From Ancylomarina sp048268005 (GTDB lineage Bacteria; Bacteroidota; Bacteroidia; Bacteroidales; Marinifilaceae): a stretch of DNA of 64,000 bases. The stretch is taken from positions 124,001 to 188,000 of the forward strand of contig JBLWWJ010000003.1 in assembly GCA_048268005.1 (NCBI GenBank), written 5' to 3'. Position numbers and translations under genes: made by a program. Position 1 is the stretch's first letter, and each line of letters starts with the position of its first letter. Below the pieces are notes generated by a model. That model was not told the origin of the DNA. It did no database searches and was given only the letters and a program-made list of their open reading frames with translations. Below are positions 27,477 through 36,715 of the stretch, piece by piece.

Positions 27477-28181
27477 TTATAAATTATCTAAATAACTTAT
27501 AAAATCTTCTATTTCAAGCGCCTCATCTGTTTTAAACTCTCCTATTCGGGTTCGTTCTAAACCAATTAGATGCGCTCCACTATTAAGACGACTCCCTATA
27601 TCACGAGCTAGTGCCCTTATATATGTTCCTTTACTACAAACCACTCTAATTTTCAGAACATCTTCTTCAAAACTTAGAACCTCAATTTCATCAATGACAA
27701 GAATCTTCTCTTTGATTTCGACTTCTTGTCCTTTTCTTGCATACTCATAGGCTCTTTTTCCGTCAATTTTAATTGCGGAATAAGCTGGTGGACGTTGTTT
27801 AATCTCTCCTAAAAAGCCTTTTAGAGTCTCATCAATCAAAGCTCTGTCGATATGTTCTATTGGGTAGTTTTCATCAATTTCGGTTTCCAAATCGAATGAA
27901 GGTGTGGTAGAACCCAATTTAAGCGTTGCTATATATTCTTTTACTTGTGCCTGATAAGTGTCAATTTGCTTGGTATATTTTCCTGTGCAAACAATCATTA
28001 AGCCCGTTGCCAAAGGATCAAGGGTACCAGCATGACCAACCTTTATCTTTTTAAAATCGAATTTATGCTTTACCTTGAATTTGACTTTATTCACTAAATC
28101 AAAAGATGTCCACTTGTAAGGCTTATTCAGCAGGATGAATGCCCCTTTCTGAAAATCTTGATCTACTTCAAATTTAATCAT
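27477..28181 (-). CDS. truB: tRNA pseudouridine-55 synthase
   Basis: A 234-residue enzyme forming pseudouridine 55 in the T-loop of tRNAs. The catalytic motif is KVGHAGTLDPLATGL with the catalytic D55; RPPAYSAIKIDGKRAYEYAR and CSKGTYIRALARDIG are also family-typical. It ends at the family's usual short length without the PUA domain of E. coli TruB. It belongs to the block ftsX - DUF3098 - uppP - truB - queA on the minus strand, which is a known neighbourhood in Bacteroidota. Confidence 0.96.
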   Translation of the reverse strand: MIKFEVDQDFQKGAFILLNKPYKWTSFDLVNKVKFKVKHKFDFKKIKVGHAGTLDPLATGLMIVCTGKYTKQIDTYQAQVKEYIATLKLGSTTPSFDLETEIDENYPIEHIDRALIDETLKGFLGEIKQRPPAYSAIKIDGKRAYEYARKGQEVEIKEKILVIDEIEVLSFEEDVLKIRVVCSKGTYIRALARDIGSRLNSGAHLIGLERTRIGEFKTDEALEIEDFISYLDNL

Positions 28182-28244
28182 GCTCTTATTAATAGTTTAA
28201 GCGAGTTCCTAATTTACTAAATATCTCACACTTATTCCAAAACT

Positions 28245-28276
28245 AAGCTCCTAGAATTATAAAATTCTAGGAGCTT
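28245..28276. terminator. Hairpin between uppP and truB (attenuator or terminator)
   Basis: A perfect 14-bp stem (AAGCTCCTAGAATT) with a 4-base loop. The T-tract is short on both sides, so ending of the uppP transcript may be partial. Confidence 0.6.
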
Positions 28277-28326
28277 TATCCTATGTCGTTTAATCAGATG
28301 TAACCTGATTTCAATTCTCTGAAATT

Positions 28327-29115
28327 TTAGGATGCAAAAATGGCAATAAGCCCGATAATAAAACAATAAATTGCAAAATAAATTAGCTTCCCTTTTTTCA
28401 CCAGCTTAATCATCCAGCTACAAGCTAATAAGCCTGACACAAAAGCACCTATAAACCCAACGACTAAGACCGATGTGCTAATACTTGCCGCTTGTGAAAC
28501 ATCTGTTTTAAAAATACTTAAAATATTCTCACCTATGATGGGTACAAGAACCATCAGGAATGAGAATTTTGCAACTTCCGCCTTTTTATTCCCTAACAAT
28601 AATCCTGTAGCAATAGTAGATCCTGAACGCGAAATACCTGGCAGAACGGCAAAAGTTTGAGCCAGACCTATAATTAAAGCATCTCGAAAACTGATATCTT
28701 TCTCTTTTTGCTTGGCGTAAAAAGTAAAAGCTAAGAGAGCAGCTGTAACCAAAAGCATGCATCCAACTAGAAATAAAATCTTATCGGTATTAAAAATTTC
28801 TTCTACTTTATCCTTAAAAAAGAGTCCAACAATAGCGATTGGCAGCATGGAAAAGGCAATTTTTGCGATATACTGAGTCGATTCGTTCCACTTAAATTCA
28901 AATAAACCTTGAAACAAAGCCAATATATCTTTACGGAAAACAATCAGCGTACTCAAAACGGTAGCACCATGCACCACAACGGTAAATCTCAAATTATCTT
29001 CAGCATTTACACCCAAAAGAGCTTTCCCAATTTCCAGATGACCACTTGAACTTACAGGTAAAAATTCTGTTAATCCTTGCACTAATCCCAATATGAGGGC
29101 TTCTATCCAATCCAT
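28327..29115 (-). CDS. uppP: Undecaprenyl-diphosphatase
   Basis: A 262-residue membrane enzyme that recycles undecaprenyl diphosphate to the monophosphate carrier used for peptidoglycan and surface glycan synthesis. The two catalytic motifs are GLTEFLPVSSSGH (E17, S22-S24, H26) and PGISRSGSTI. About eight helices fill the length. It is transcribed in the ftsX - DUF3098 - uppP direction with a 164-base gap to the DUF3098 gene. The surface-polymer genes at 30.7-39.3 kb would use the same lipid carrier. Confidence 0.95.
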   Translation of the reverse strand: MDWIEALILGLVQGLTEFLPVSSSGHLEIGKALLGVNAEDNLRFTVVVHGATVLSTLIVFRKDILALFQGLFEFKWNESTQYIAKIAFSMLPIAIVGLFFKDKVEEIFNTDKILFLVGCMLLVTAALLAFTFYAKQKEKDISFRDALIIGLAQTFAVLPGISRSGSTIATGLLLGNKKAEVAKFSFLMVLVPIIGENILSIFKTDVSQAASISTSVLVVGFIGAFVSGLLACSWMIKLVKKGKLIYFAIYCFIIGLIAIFAS

Positions 29116-29279
29116 TTCTTCGTTTTAAATATAAAAACCGACCTGCCTAAGCCGTCGGATTCTATTAAAGTTATTATTTATGTCTTATCTCTTTGTGGTC
29201 ATGTAGGCTCAAACAAAATGAAACCGTAACCAAAACAAATGGAAACGGTATATTTTATAGCCTTAGCTCATTATAAGAT

Positions 29280-29522
29280 CTATTTTTCCTTTGGTCGCTT
29301 CATAATGGCATAAATTTCGAAAGCGAATCCGAAAAGTACAACCATAGGCGCTAAAGTGATTCTACGAAAACTAAAAATGTCTTCATCAAAAACAGTTGGA
29401 TCTTCAGAACCTCCACCCATCATCAGCATAAAACCAATAATAATTATAGCAAAGCCAATTAGCAAAAGCTTATAATTCTCTTTTGCCAAAGCAAATTCAA
29501 GTTTTTTATCCTCCTTGTTCAT
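29280..29522 (-). CDS. Small membrane protein, DUF3098-like
   Basis: An 80-residue protein with two membrane helices (about 20-38 and 56-72) and the loop GGGSEDPTVFDEDIFSFRRITLAP between them. This small protein is found between ftsX and uppP in many Bacteroidota and is named DUF3098; no function is known. It lies 30 bases behind ftsX and is probably cotranscribed with it. Its position suggests a role linked to division or peptidoglycan precursor supply. Confidence 0.85.
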   Translation of the reverse strand: MNKEDKKLEFALAKENYKLLLIGFAIIIIGFMLMMGGGSEDPTVFDEDIFSFRRITLAPMVVLFGFAFEIYAIMKRPKEK

Positions 29523-29552
29523 ATATAAATGATATTAATCCTAATTAGACTA

Positions 29553-30425
29553 TTAATATAAGTGTCTTGTGTCAATTCTTAAAAATTTATTCACGGCTAA
29601 AAAAGTTGAAATCCAGGTAATCACAATCCCAATCAGAATAATTAGTATAAATAATAGACCCAGTATTTCTACGTTTTCGAAAGTAATAACCTCCCTCAAT
29701 TCTCTTTGAGATAAATAAATTACACCGCTTAGAAGTAAATTAGCGATGATCGCTCCTAGTACACCGTGCCAAAAACTTCGGCCTACAAATGGTCGACGAA
29801 TAAAACCTCTGGTTGCACCAACCAATTGCATGGTTTTAATCAACATTCGATGAGAATAAATCGACAAACGAATGGTGTTATTGATCAGTGTTACGGATAT
29901 CAGAAATAGCAAGCCACTAAATGCAAGTAAGATTAAACTGATCTTTTTCACATTCTCATTAACTAAATGCACTAAAGATTTCTGATAATAAATCTCTTGA
30001 ATCTCATCATGCTTAGCTAAGTTCTTTTCTATTTTAGCGATACTTTCAGGATTGGCATAATCAGCGTATAGTTTTACATCGATAGTTGCTAATAATGGGT
30101 TATAACCCAAAAATGAAATAAAATCTTCTCCTAAATCTCTCTGTAATTCCTTAGCAGCCGTTTCCTTATCGATAAACTTGGTTGATTTCACAAAAGAACT
30201 GGCATCCAAAATTTTCTGCAAACGACGAATTTCTACCTCTTTTACATTATCCTTTAAGACAACTGAAAGACCAATATTCTCTTTCACGTAATTGGATAAT
30301 TGCTTAGCATTAAGAACTAACAACCCCATAAGTCCCAACATAAACAGCACCAGGGAGATACTAATTATTGAGCTAAAATAAGAAGTTCTTAAACGACGTT
30401 TAGAAGCTTTATTGCTTTGAGCCAT
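29553..30425 (-). CDS. ftsX: Cell division protein FtsX (ABC transporter permease-like)
   Basis: A 290-residue membrane protein with four helices (about 17-39, 165-190, 210-235, 250-275) and a large extracytoplasmic loop after the first. With FtsE it forms an ABC-like complex that controls peptidoglycan hydrolases at the septum. The Arg-rich start KASKRRLRTSYFSSIISISLVLF and the cytoplasmic coupling segment QLVGATRGFIRRPF are typical. ftsE is not adjacent, as usual in this phylum. The gene leads the ftsX - DUF3098 - uppP block. Confidence 0.93.
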   Translation of the reverse strand: MAQSNKASKRRLRTSYFSSIISISLVLFMLGLMGLLVLNAKQLSNYVKENIGLSVVLKDNVKEVEIRRLQKILDASSFVKSTKFIDKETAAKELQRDLGEDFISFLGYNPLLATIDVKLYADYANPESIAKIEKNLAKHDEIQEIYYQKSLVHLVNENVKKISLILLAFSGLLFLISVTLINNTIRLSIYSHRMLIKTMQLVGATRGFIRRPFVGRSFWHGVLGAIIANLLLSGVIYLSQRELREVITFENVEILGLLFILIILIGIVITWISTFLAVNKFLRIDTRHLY

Positions 30426-30671
30426 GCGACTAATTTTATTATGAATGTAAATTTATGGCAACATGCGAAAATACAATTTTTAATGAGAAATAAAGCCTTA
30501 GATTCCGAGTAATTTACTCAATAATTTCACCTCATAAGACTTCAGCCCTCAAACCAATAGCAAGTTTAGGTTCCATTTTCATCTTTAACAGAAGCCCCAA
30601 TATTCGATAAGCATTTTCTCTTTAGTTTTATTACTTTTGATTAGTCATACATCACACTAAAGAAAAACAGC

Positions 30672-32141
30672 TTGGGTATTATTCGAAAACAAACCATTAT
30701 TGGGTCTATTTTTTCATATGCAGGAGCCTTAATAGGACTCGCAAATATCGCTTATCTATATCCCCGTATTCTTTCTACCGAAGAAGTTGGCCTGTTATCC
30801 TGGTTGATTGCAACGACCATGATGGTTGCCCAATTCTCTAGTTTAGGTTTCGGTGCTGTCATTTCAAGACTGTTTCCTTATTTCAGAAATGAGAAAAATC
30901 AACACAATGGTTTCATGTTTATTCTATTCTGTGTTGGGATTATCGGTTTTATCATTTCCTTATTGGCTTATTTTGCCTTTCAACCCTTTGCTGCTAGTTA
31001 CTTTGATGGTGATTCTACTTTGAACCTGAACTACTTGATTTATCTAATCCCTTTGGTATTTTTCAGTCTCTTTTTCAATTTATTCGATGCATACAACCGG
31101 GTTCTTTATGATGCTGTTTCGGGAACTTTTTTCAGGGATATTATTTTTAAGCTAATTGTCTTAGCATCTCTAGTCTTGTTATGGGAAGATTATATCAACT
31201 TCAATCAACTTGTGTTCATCTATGTTTCTGCCTATTGTTTGCCAGCAGTCTTACTATTTGCTCTCCTTATCAAACGCAAACAAGTTTCATTTAAACCGAA
31301 GCTAGACTTTATTAAACCAAATCTGAAAAAGGTCATGATTGACACATCACTTTACGGCCTTCTGAATAATTTTGGAGATAAAATTGCCTCTCAAATTGAC
31401 AAACTAATGCTTGCCGGTATGTTAAGTCTTAGTCCTACCGGAATATTTACTGTTATGGCGAATTTTGGCATCTTAATTTCAATGCCATCCCGCACCCTCA
31501 ATAAAATTTCAAGCACTGTAATTGCTGAAGCTTGGAAGAAAAAAGATCTTGAAACCATATCAAAAACTTATGCACAAAGTGGCTTACACCAGTTTATGGT
31601 GGCCTGTCTTCTTTTTGTAGGTTTGTGGGTCAATATTGATAATGTCCTTCAGATCGTTACACCTGAATATATTGAAGGAAAGTATGTGGTTTTCTTTATC
31701 GGTCTATCCAATGTGGTGCTAATGCTATCTGGCATTAGCGGCGTGGTTATCCAAAACTCACCTGCTTATCGTAAGCAATCTCTTTTTCTGGGGATCTATG
31801 CCATTATCATCGTAATCAGTAATGCAATCATGATTCCTCTGTGGGGAATTATTGGGGCTGCTGCGGCATCATTCGCTGCCAGCTTATGTTTTAATTTGAT
31901 GAAATACCTTTTCTTATTAAAGCAATATAAATTCCAGCCAATAAACTACCGCTATTTGTTGGTGATTATTTGTGCACTTGTTTCCTATTATATCGCCTAT
32001 TTACTCCCCAAGCAAGATTCTTTTATTATAGATATCATTGTTCGGGGAGCTATAGTCAGCTTTATTTATATCACCTTATCATTAAGCTTCAGTATTTCGA
32101 AAGATCTTAATCAGTTCGCAATGAAACTAATCAAACGATAA
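30672..32141 (+). CDS. Polysaccharide/lipid flippase (MOP superfamily, Wzx-like)
   Basis: A 489-residue membrane protein with about 14 helices of the MATE/MOP exporter superfamily, flipping a lipid-linked glycan across the inner membrane. The start IIRKQTIIGSIFSYAGALIGLANIAYLYPRIL is characteristic for this group. The start codon is TTG at 30672: an in-frame TAG at 30642 leaves no room for another start. It stands apart from glycosyltransferases but near the TagF/Stealth operon, with which it may work. It converges with the cytidylyltransferase gene, their stop codons touching (32139-32141 and 32142-32144). Confidence 0.88.
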   Translation: MGIIRKQTIIGSIFSYAGALIGLANIAYLYPRILSTEEVGLLSWLIATTMMVAQFSSLGFGAVISRLFPYFRNEKNQHNGFMFILFCVGIIGFIISLLAYFAFQPFAASYFDGDSTLNLNYLIYLIPLVFFSLFFNLFDAYNRVLYDAVSGTFFRDIIFKLIVLASLVLLWEDYINFNQLVFIYVSAYCLPAVLLFALLIKRKQVSFKPKLDFIKPNLKKVMIDTSLYGLLNNFGDKIASQIDKLMLAGMLSLSPTGIFTVMANFGILISMPSRTLNKISSTVIAEAWKKKDLETISKTYAQSGLHQFMVACLLFVGLWVNIDNVLQIVTPEYIEGKYVVFFIGLSNVVLMLSGISGVVIQNSPAYRKQSLFLGIYAIIIVISNAIMIPLWGIIGAAAASFAASLCFNLMKYLFLLKQYKFQPINYRYLLVIICALVSYYIAYLLPKQDSFIIDIIVRGAIVSFIYITLSLSFSISKDLNQFAMKLIKR

Positions 32142-32531
32142 CTACTTCTTAATAATCTCGATAATTTCTGTTGTGGATACGGATGGGGTTCGTGGTAGGT
32201 AGACCACTTCACACAAGTCTTTGAACATATCGAAACGACCTTCCCAATCGTCACCCATTACCAATACATCAGCCTTATATTTCTTGATGTATTCGCCTTT
32301 AAGCTCTAGCGATTCCTCGAAGAAAACCTCATCAACAACCTTAAGTGCTTTAATAATATCCATTCTATCCTCCTGGCTATAAATAGGATTCTTCTGTTTC
32401 TTAGAATAGTTCAAGGCATCTGTTGAAATACCTACAATCAGGTAATCGCCATTCTGCTTAGAGCGCTCAAGGATACGCAAATGCCCAATATGAAATAGGT
32501 CGAATGTTCCGAAAGTAATAACTCTTCTCAT
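32142..32531 (-). CDS. TagD-like glycerol-3-phosphate cytidylyltransferase family protein
   Basis: A 129-residue nucleotidyltransferase with the HxGH motif HIGH (14-17), GDDWEGRFD (93-101) and the C-terminal RTPSVSTTEII (114-124). In B. subtilis TagD, RTEGISTT is the corresponding signature, and the enzyme makes CDP-glycerol from glycerol-3-phosphate and CTP. The length equals TagD (129). The close relatives that act on ethanolamine or on sugar phosphates cannot be ruled out. The start is the ATG at 32531; a longer frame to 32552 exists. A CDP-glycerol-using TagB/TagF-like protein is encoded 3 kb away (35486-36715), which supports the glycerol assignment. Confidence 0.82.
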   Translation of the reverse strand: MRRVITFGTFDLFHIGHLRILERSKQNGDYLIVGISTDALNYSKKQKNPIYSQEDRMDIIKALKVVDEVFFEESLELKGEYIKKYKADVLVMGDDWEGRFDMFKDLCEVVYLPRTPSVSTTEIIEIIKK

Positions 32532-32692
32532 GCTGCTATAAGTATTTTGCAAACTAGATAATTAATTTTCTTCTATTAGTAGAGAGAACGAAAATACAAT
32601 TATTATTCAAAGAAAGAGAACTAGTAGAACAACAAGCAATTTAATTCCTCTGAAAAGTAATCTAAGGCATACTTCCAAAACATATTCTATCA

Positions 32693-32712
32693 TTATTATG
32701 TCCACATAATAA
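32693..32712. repeat. Small perfect inverted repeat, possible operator
   Basis: TTATTATG, TCCA, CATAATAA forms an 8-bp stem or a dyad site in the spacer between the cytidylyltransferase gene and the SUMF1-domain lipoprotein gene. It is too AT-rich for a terminator and has no T-tract. Function unknown. Confidence 0.3.
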
Positions 32713-32797
32713 CAACATCTAGATTTTAGAGGTAATTAAAAGCAACTTTATTGTTAAAACATTATCTTTATTCATTCTCAAATTTAATTAACATATA

Positions 32798-34342
32798 ATG
32801 AATTCAAATTTTTCTTTTAAATTAGTTATTATACTGCTATCTCTTTTTTCAATATCATCCTGCAAAAAAGATGAAGAACAAAGGATTTACAATGGACATC
32901 TTGAAATTCTTATAAGCCTTCCGGTTCATAAGGAAATTACAAGTGCTATAGTAAGTATAGTAAAGAAAGATGGTACAGTCATTTACGATCAAGAAGAAAT
33001 AAAAGTTAAAGAAATGAATAAGCTCTATATATCTAACCCTATTAAATTAGGTGTTGGAGATTATTTTTTAACTGAGTTCCTTTTAATTGATGATTCGAAT
33101 ACAATTATTTACGCCTCACCCAAAGAAAATTCCATAAGATCTGATTTAGTTAACAATCCTTTATCAATGGCATTCAGAATTGAAAAAGATGAAGTTTTTA
33201 AGTTAGCTCCAGTCGTTATTAGTGTTGAAGAAAGTACTCCTGCTGATTTTGGTTATACTAGCCTTGATTATAAATTCATCAGTATGACTAAGTTTTTTAT
33301 AAACACCTTTACACATAATAATTCAATCCTAAATTTTGAATTAAGTCCGTCTAATCTTGAAATAAAAAATCAAGATAAAATTTTATTTTCTGGAGAACTA
33401 GGAGCCATAACCAATAAAATTAAAATCAGAAATGATGTTTCGGAATATGAATTGACGGTCACAAAAGATGGCTACAAAGCTTATCGCTTCAATTTCACTC
33501 CTGATTCTCTTGAATACTATGATATCAAAAAAAATAATGGACCTCTGGAAATTGTTCTTATGGAAGACATTGATATTTCCACACCACCTATCGAATTTAT
33601 AAGAGTTGAAGGAGGTACATTCACAATGGGTAATAATGCAGGTCAATGGGATGAACAACCGGAACATTTAGTGACAGTAGATGATTTTCAAATTAGTAAA
33701 TATGAAATAGTTCAATCTCAATTTATAGAATTCTTAAATGACATTCATTGCAATAAAGACGGTCGTTTTAACGATCCTGAATATGGCAATATAAAATATA
33801 TAGTTGATATAAAAGCCTCGTATTGTCCCATTACTTATATCGGGGGGCAGTTTTATTTCAAAGGTTCTGAATCTGCTCCGACTACTAATTGCCCAGCAAT
33901 TGGAGTCACTTGGTATGGTGCCAATGCATTTTGTAAATGGGCAGGAGGACGTCTTCCTTATGAAGCTGAATGGGAATTTGCTGCTAGAGGAGGTAACAAT
34001 AGTAAGAACTATATTTATGCTGGTAGTAATAATTATTCAGAAGTTGCTTGGTATTATTACAATTCAGGCTTAATATCTCATCCTGTAGGTCTTAAGCAAG
34101 CCAACGAATTAGGTATATACGATATGAACGGGAATGTATGGGAATGGTGTGCGGATTGGTATTCGGAATACAGCAGTGAAGATCAAATTAACCCCCAAGG
34201 TCCAAGCACAGGGATCTATCGGGTAAATAGAGGAGCTGGTCATCGAAGCAATCAGAATTCATGTCGAATCACGAATCGTCACGATAATGCACCTGGATAC
34301 TACGAGACTCATGGTATCCGTATTGCAAAAACAATAGATTAA
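32798..34342 (+). CDS. Lipoprotein with SUMF1/FGE-like (sulfatase-modifying factor) domain
   Basis: A 514-residue lipoprotein: signal peptide with SISSC (Cys22), two beta-sandwich-like regions (30-250) of no known family, and a formylglycine-generating-enzyme-like domain (about 265-510; FIRVEGGTFTMGN, ISKYEIVQSQFIEFLND, AIGVTWYGANAFCKWAGGRLPYEAEWEFAARG, YDMNGNVWEWCADWY, NRGAGHRSNQNSC). The copper-binding cysteine pair near the C-terminus of true FGE is not present: only one Cys is seen in that part. Similar domains in Bacteroidota, such as gliding-motility lipoproteins, are mostly non-enzymatic binding modules. No sulfatase gene lies nearby. Confidence 0.8.
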   Translation: MNSNFSFKLVIILLSLFSISSCKKDEEQRIYNGHLEILISLPVHKEITSAIVSIVKKDGTVIYDQEEIKVKEMNKLYISNPIKLGVGDYFLTEFLLIDDSNTIIYASPKENSIRSDLVNNPLSMAFRIEKDEVFKLAPVVISVEESTPADFGYTSLDYKFISMTKFFINTFTHNNSILNFELSPSNLEIKNQDKILFSGELGAITNKIKIRNDVSEYELTVTKDGYKAYRFNFTPDSLEYYDIKKNNGPLEIVLMEDIDISTPPIEFIRVEGGTFTMGNNAGQWDEQPEHLVTVDDFQISKYEIVQSQFIEFLNDIHCNKDGRFNDPEYGNIKYIVDIKASYCPITYIGGQFYFKGSESAPTTNCPAIGVTWYGANAFCKWAGGRLPYEAEWEFAARGGNNSKNYIYAGSNNYSEVAWYYYNSGLISHPVGLKQANELGIYDMNGNVWEWCADWYSEYSSEDQINPQGPSTGIYRVNRGAGHRSNQNSCRITNRHDNAPGYYETHGIRIAKTID

Positions 34343-34390
34343 TTCTTAGAACAATAAGCTTTCTACTGTTTTTCTTATAGTTATAAAACA

Positions 34391-34419
34391 AAAAAACGAC
34401 CAATAGCAGGTCGTTTTTT
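34391..34419. terminator. Bidirectional terminator between the SUMF1 lipoprotein and Stealth genes
   Basis: AAAAAACGACC / GGTCGTTTTTT, 11-bp stem with a 7-base loop, between convergent genes. Confidence 0.87.
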
Positions 34420-34445
34420 TTATTTTGATTCCGTCTACTTTGACA

Positions 34446-35480
34446 TTAAGACTCAAATGATGACTTATCAGGTAGTATCTCATTTAATTTTGGGTTCAAT
34501 AATGCCTTACAGTAATCAAAATCTGAGTTTGTTAAAAGATTATCATTCGCACATACAAATCGTTTGTTCGCTATTTTTTCAATATTATTTTCTAAAGACT
34601 CTCGGGTTTTAATATCGAGGAGCAGGTGATCCGTGAAATAATGTGGGACAAAATTTCCTTGTGCTAAATTCCAAAACCTAAATAGATATTGAGTGATGTT
34701 GTTGCGATCTCTGAATTTTGACGCCGATGTTTTATCATATATCTCCTTACAAGCAGATTTCACCTCAAAGATTGTACTTTTAAGGTGAGGCTGAGGCTGA
34801 TGATTTATAACCATAACTTCAAAGTTCCTACTGATGAAATTGACTATTCGATTTTTGAAATTAAAAGCCCAGGGATAGGTCTGATTATAAAAGAACCGCT
34901 TATTTTTTTTAAGCAATTCCTTTTTTCGAAAATTCCCATTAAGTTCACAAATATTGTTCACCATTGTGTCCATAAAAACGGTGTGTTTTCTTAGCTTATT
35001 GTATAGCCAACCCCGATGGGGAAAACCAAGAGCCAAAAAATCAACTGGAATTCCATTTTTGAAAAATCGTTCTGGCTCTGTTGCTTGAACAACAAAGGTG
35101 TCATCATTAAACAAAATAAACTTTTCAGACAAATCAGGAATTCCAACAAGATTGAATTCAATTGCATTAGAATTAAAAGTTGGCAGGTGATCTAAGTTGT
35201 AAAAGATATCTTTGTGGCTATGACAATGTAGTTTAGGGTGATTCACATTTAACCAGCTCGGTTTATGTCCACAAGTTATAAAATGTATTTTTCGAACCCA
35301 CGGCATAAATTGTTCAATACCACGAAAAATATATTGAAGATTCTCCCAGTCCTGATATCTAGCAATTGAAGTTGCAAGAGGGTCTTGATCCTTTACTCGT
35401 TGTTTGTATTTAGAATACTCTTTTTGCCATTCTGGATCGTTACCATCAACCCATAACAGTACAACATCAATATCATTCAT
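34446..35480 (-). CDS. Stealth-family capsular polysaccharide phosphotransferase
   Basis: A 344-residue protein with the conserved regions of Stealth proteins, which transfer sugar-1-phosphate to build phosphodiester-linked surface polysaccharides: CR1 IDVVLLWVDGNDPEWQ (4-19); CR2 with RYQDWENLQYIFRGIEQFMPWVRKIHFIT (41-69) and FILFNDDTFV (121-130); CR3 GNFVPHY-like segment near the C-terminus. It is the last gene of a tight operon, 5 bases behind a TagB/TagF-like gene, so its product is likely to add a phosphodiester-linked sugar to a polyol-phosphate or related polymer. The acceptor is unknown. Confidence 0.88.
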   Translation of the reverse strand: MNDIDVVLLWVDGNDPEWQKEYSKYKQRVKDQDPLATSIARYQDWENLQYIFRGIEQFMPWVRKIHFITCGHKPSWLNVNHPKLHCHSHKDIFYNLDHLPTFNSNAIEFNLVGIPDLSEKFILFNDDTFVVQATEPERFFKNGIPVDFLALGFPHRGWLYNKLRKHTVFMDTMVNNICELNGNFRKKELLKKNKRFFYNQTYPWAFNFKNRIVNFISRNFEVMVINHQPQPHLKSTIFEVKSACKEIYDKTSASKFRDRNNITQYLFRFWNLAQGNFVPHYFTDHLLLDIKTRESLENNIEKIANKRFVCANDNLLTNSDFDYCKALLNPKLNEILPDKSSFES

Positions 35481-35485
35481 GCTTT

Positions 35486-36715
35486 CTACCTCTTTAAAAC
35501 TTCACTTAAGATCTTATTATAAATGCGTTCGCAGCTATTATCATCCTGATGAGTGTGATACATATCGCGTATCTCCTTTCGCCAATCGGCATGCTCTTGT
35601 GGCTTATTCAAATAAGTTTTGATTTGACTCTCGAACTCTTTATAACTAGCCGCCTTAAAACCAGGCGTATTCTTCTCAAACTCTAAAAACAAGCCTTTTG
35701 TTCTCAGATATTCCTCCAGATCGTAAGGAATATAAACGATAGGCCTGTCAAGTAACAAATAATCAATCCAAATGGATGAATAATCCGTTATCAAAACATC
35801 GACGTAAGGCAAAAGCGTGTATACATCAGGAAATAAATCCTGATCAGCTTTTAAGACGCGTTTCATTTTCGACACATCGAAACGACTCAACTCATCGGCA
35901 CGTTTGATATCTTCTTTATGACCTCGCAAAAGGATGTAAGCTTGTTCCTTCTCAAGAAAAGCATCCAACTGGTCCGCATCGAAATCCTGAAATGGGAAAA
36001 ACTCCGCAGACTGGGTTTCTTCGCGCCAGGTTGGTGCGTAAAGAATCACTTTCTGTTTTAAATAAGGGTGTTGTCTTAAAAAAGCCTCATCTTTTTTTGC
36101 CGACAATAAATAATCGTTACGTGGCAAGCCACTCACCCACACATCATTCACATCCATAGCGAAACCTTCCTTATGAAGCTCCTGCTCGAGAGGCGAACAG
36201 GCCGACATATAGCTGTATTTTTGCATCTGATATCGCTTGCCATACTTTTGCCAAACTTCAGTTTGAAGTCCCATCTTTTTCATTGGAGTACCATGCCCCA
36301 AATAGATCACGTGCTTGCACTTCTCGTGCAAATAGTATGGGAAGAAAGGTGCAGCGCTAATGCCATATGATATGATAACATTTTTGGTGCGTAGAAATAA
36401 AAAGAAACCTTTCAATGACCAGGCATAAACCGCCTCGTCTGGAAATTTGGCATGTAATTGTTGGTACAAGCTTTTGTTTGCTGTGAACAGTATGGATTTA
36501 AAATCATCCCTTTTTCGCATGTACTCAAACAAATATTTCGAATTGTCGTAATAATACTTCTCTGTCAGGAAAAATAGGGCAAGTCGCTTATCCTTCCTCA
36601 CCAGTTTTTCTATCAGAAAATAGAAATTACGAAGGACAAAGATGAGTACATGCAGAAAAACAATTTTCTGCATAAACGCTAGGAACTGCTGTTTCTTAGT
36701 GAGTTTATTACTCAT
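35486..36715 (-). CDS. TagB/TagF-like CDP-glycerol glycerophosphotransferase
   Basis: A 409-residue GT-B-like enzyme of the glycerophosphotransferase family that adds glycerol phosphate units from CDP-glycerol in teichoic acid synthesis. Diagnostic motifs are LGHGTPMKKMG (H141), LLRGHKED (H266), and TDYSSIWIDYLLLDRPIVYIPYDLEEY (310-336), matching the two catalytic His and the nucleotide-binding end of TagF. Residues 10-38 look like an amphipathic or membrane segment. It overlaps the upstream YfhO gene by 8 bases and is followed after 5 bases by the Stealth gene, indicating translational coupling. Glycerol- or ribitol-phosphate specificity is not predictable. Confidence 0.87.
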   Translation of the reverse strand: MSNKLTKKQQFLAFMQKIVFLHVLIFVLRNFYFLIEKLVRKDKRLALFFLTEKYYYDNSKYLFEYMRKRDDFKSILFTANKSLYQQLHAKFPDEAVYAWSLKGFFLFLRTKNVIISYGISAAPFFPYYLHEKCKHVIYLGHGTPMKKMGLQTEVWQKYGKRYQMQKYSYMSACSPLEQELHKEGFAMDVNDVWVSGLPRNDYLLSAKKDEAFLRQHPYLKQKVILYAPTWREETQSAEFFPFQDFDADQLDAFLEKEQAYILLRGHKEDIKRADELSRFDVSKMKRVLKADQDLFPDVYTLLPYVDVLITDYSSIWIDYLLLDRPIVYIPYDLEEYLRTKGLFLEFEKNTPGFKAASYKEFESQIKTYLNKPQEHADWRKEIRDMYHTHQDDNSCERIYNKILSEVLKR

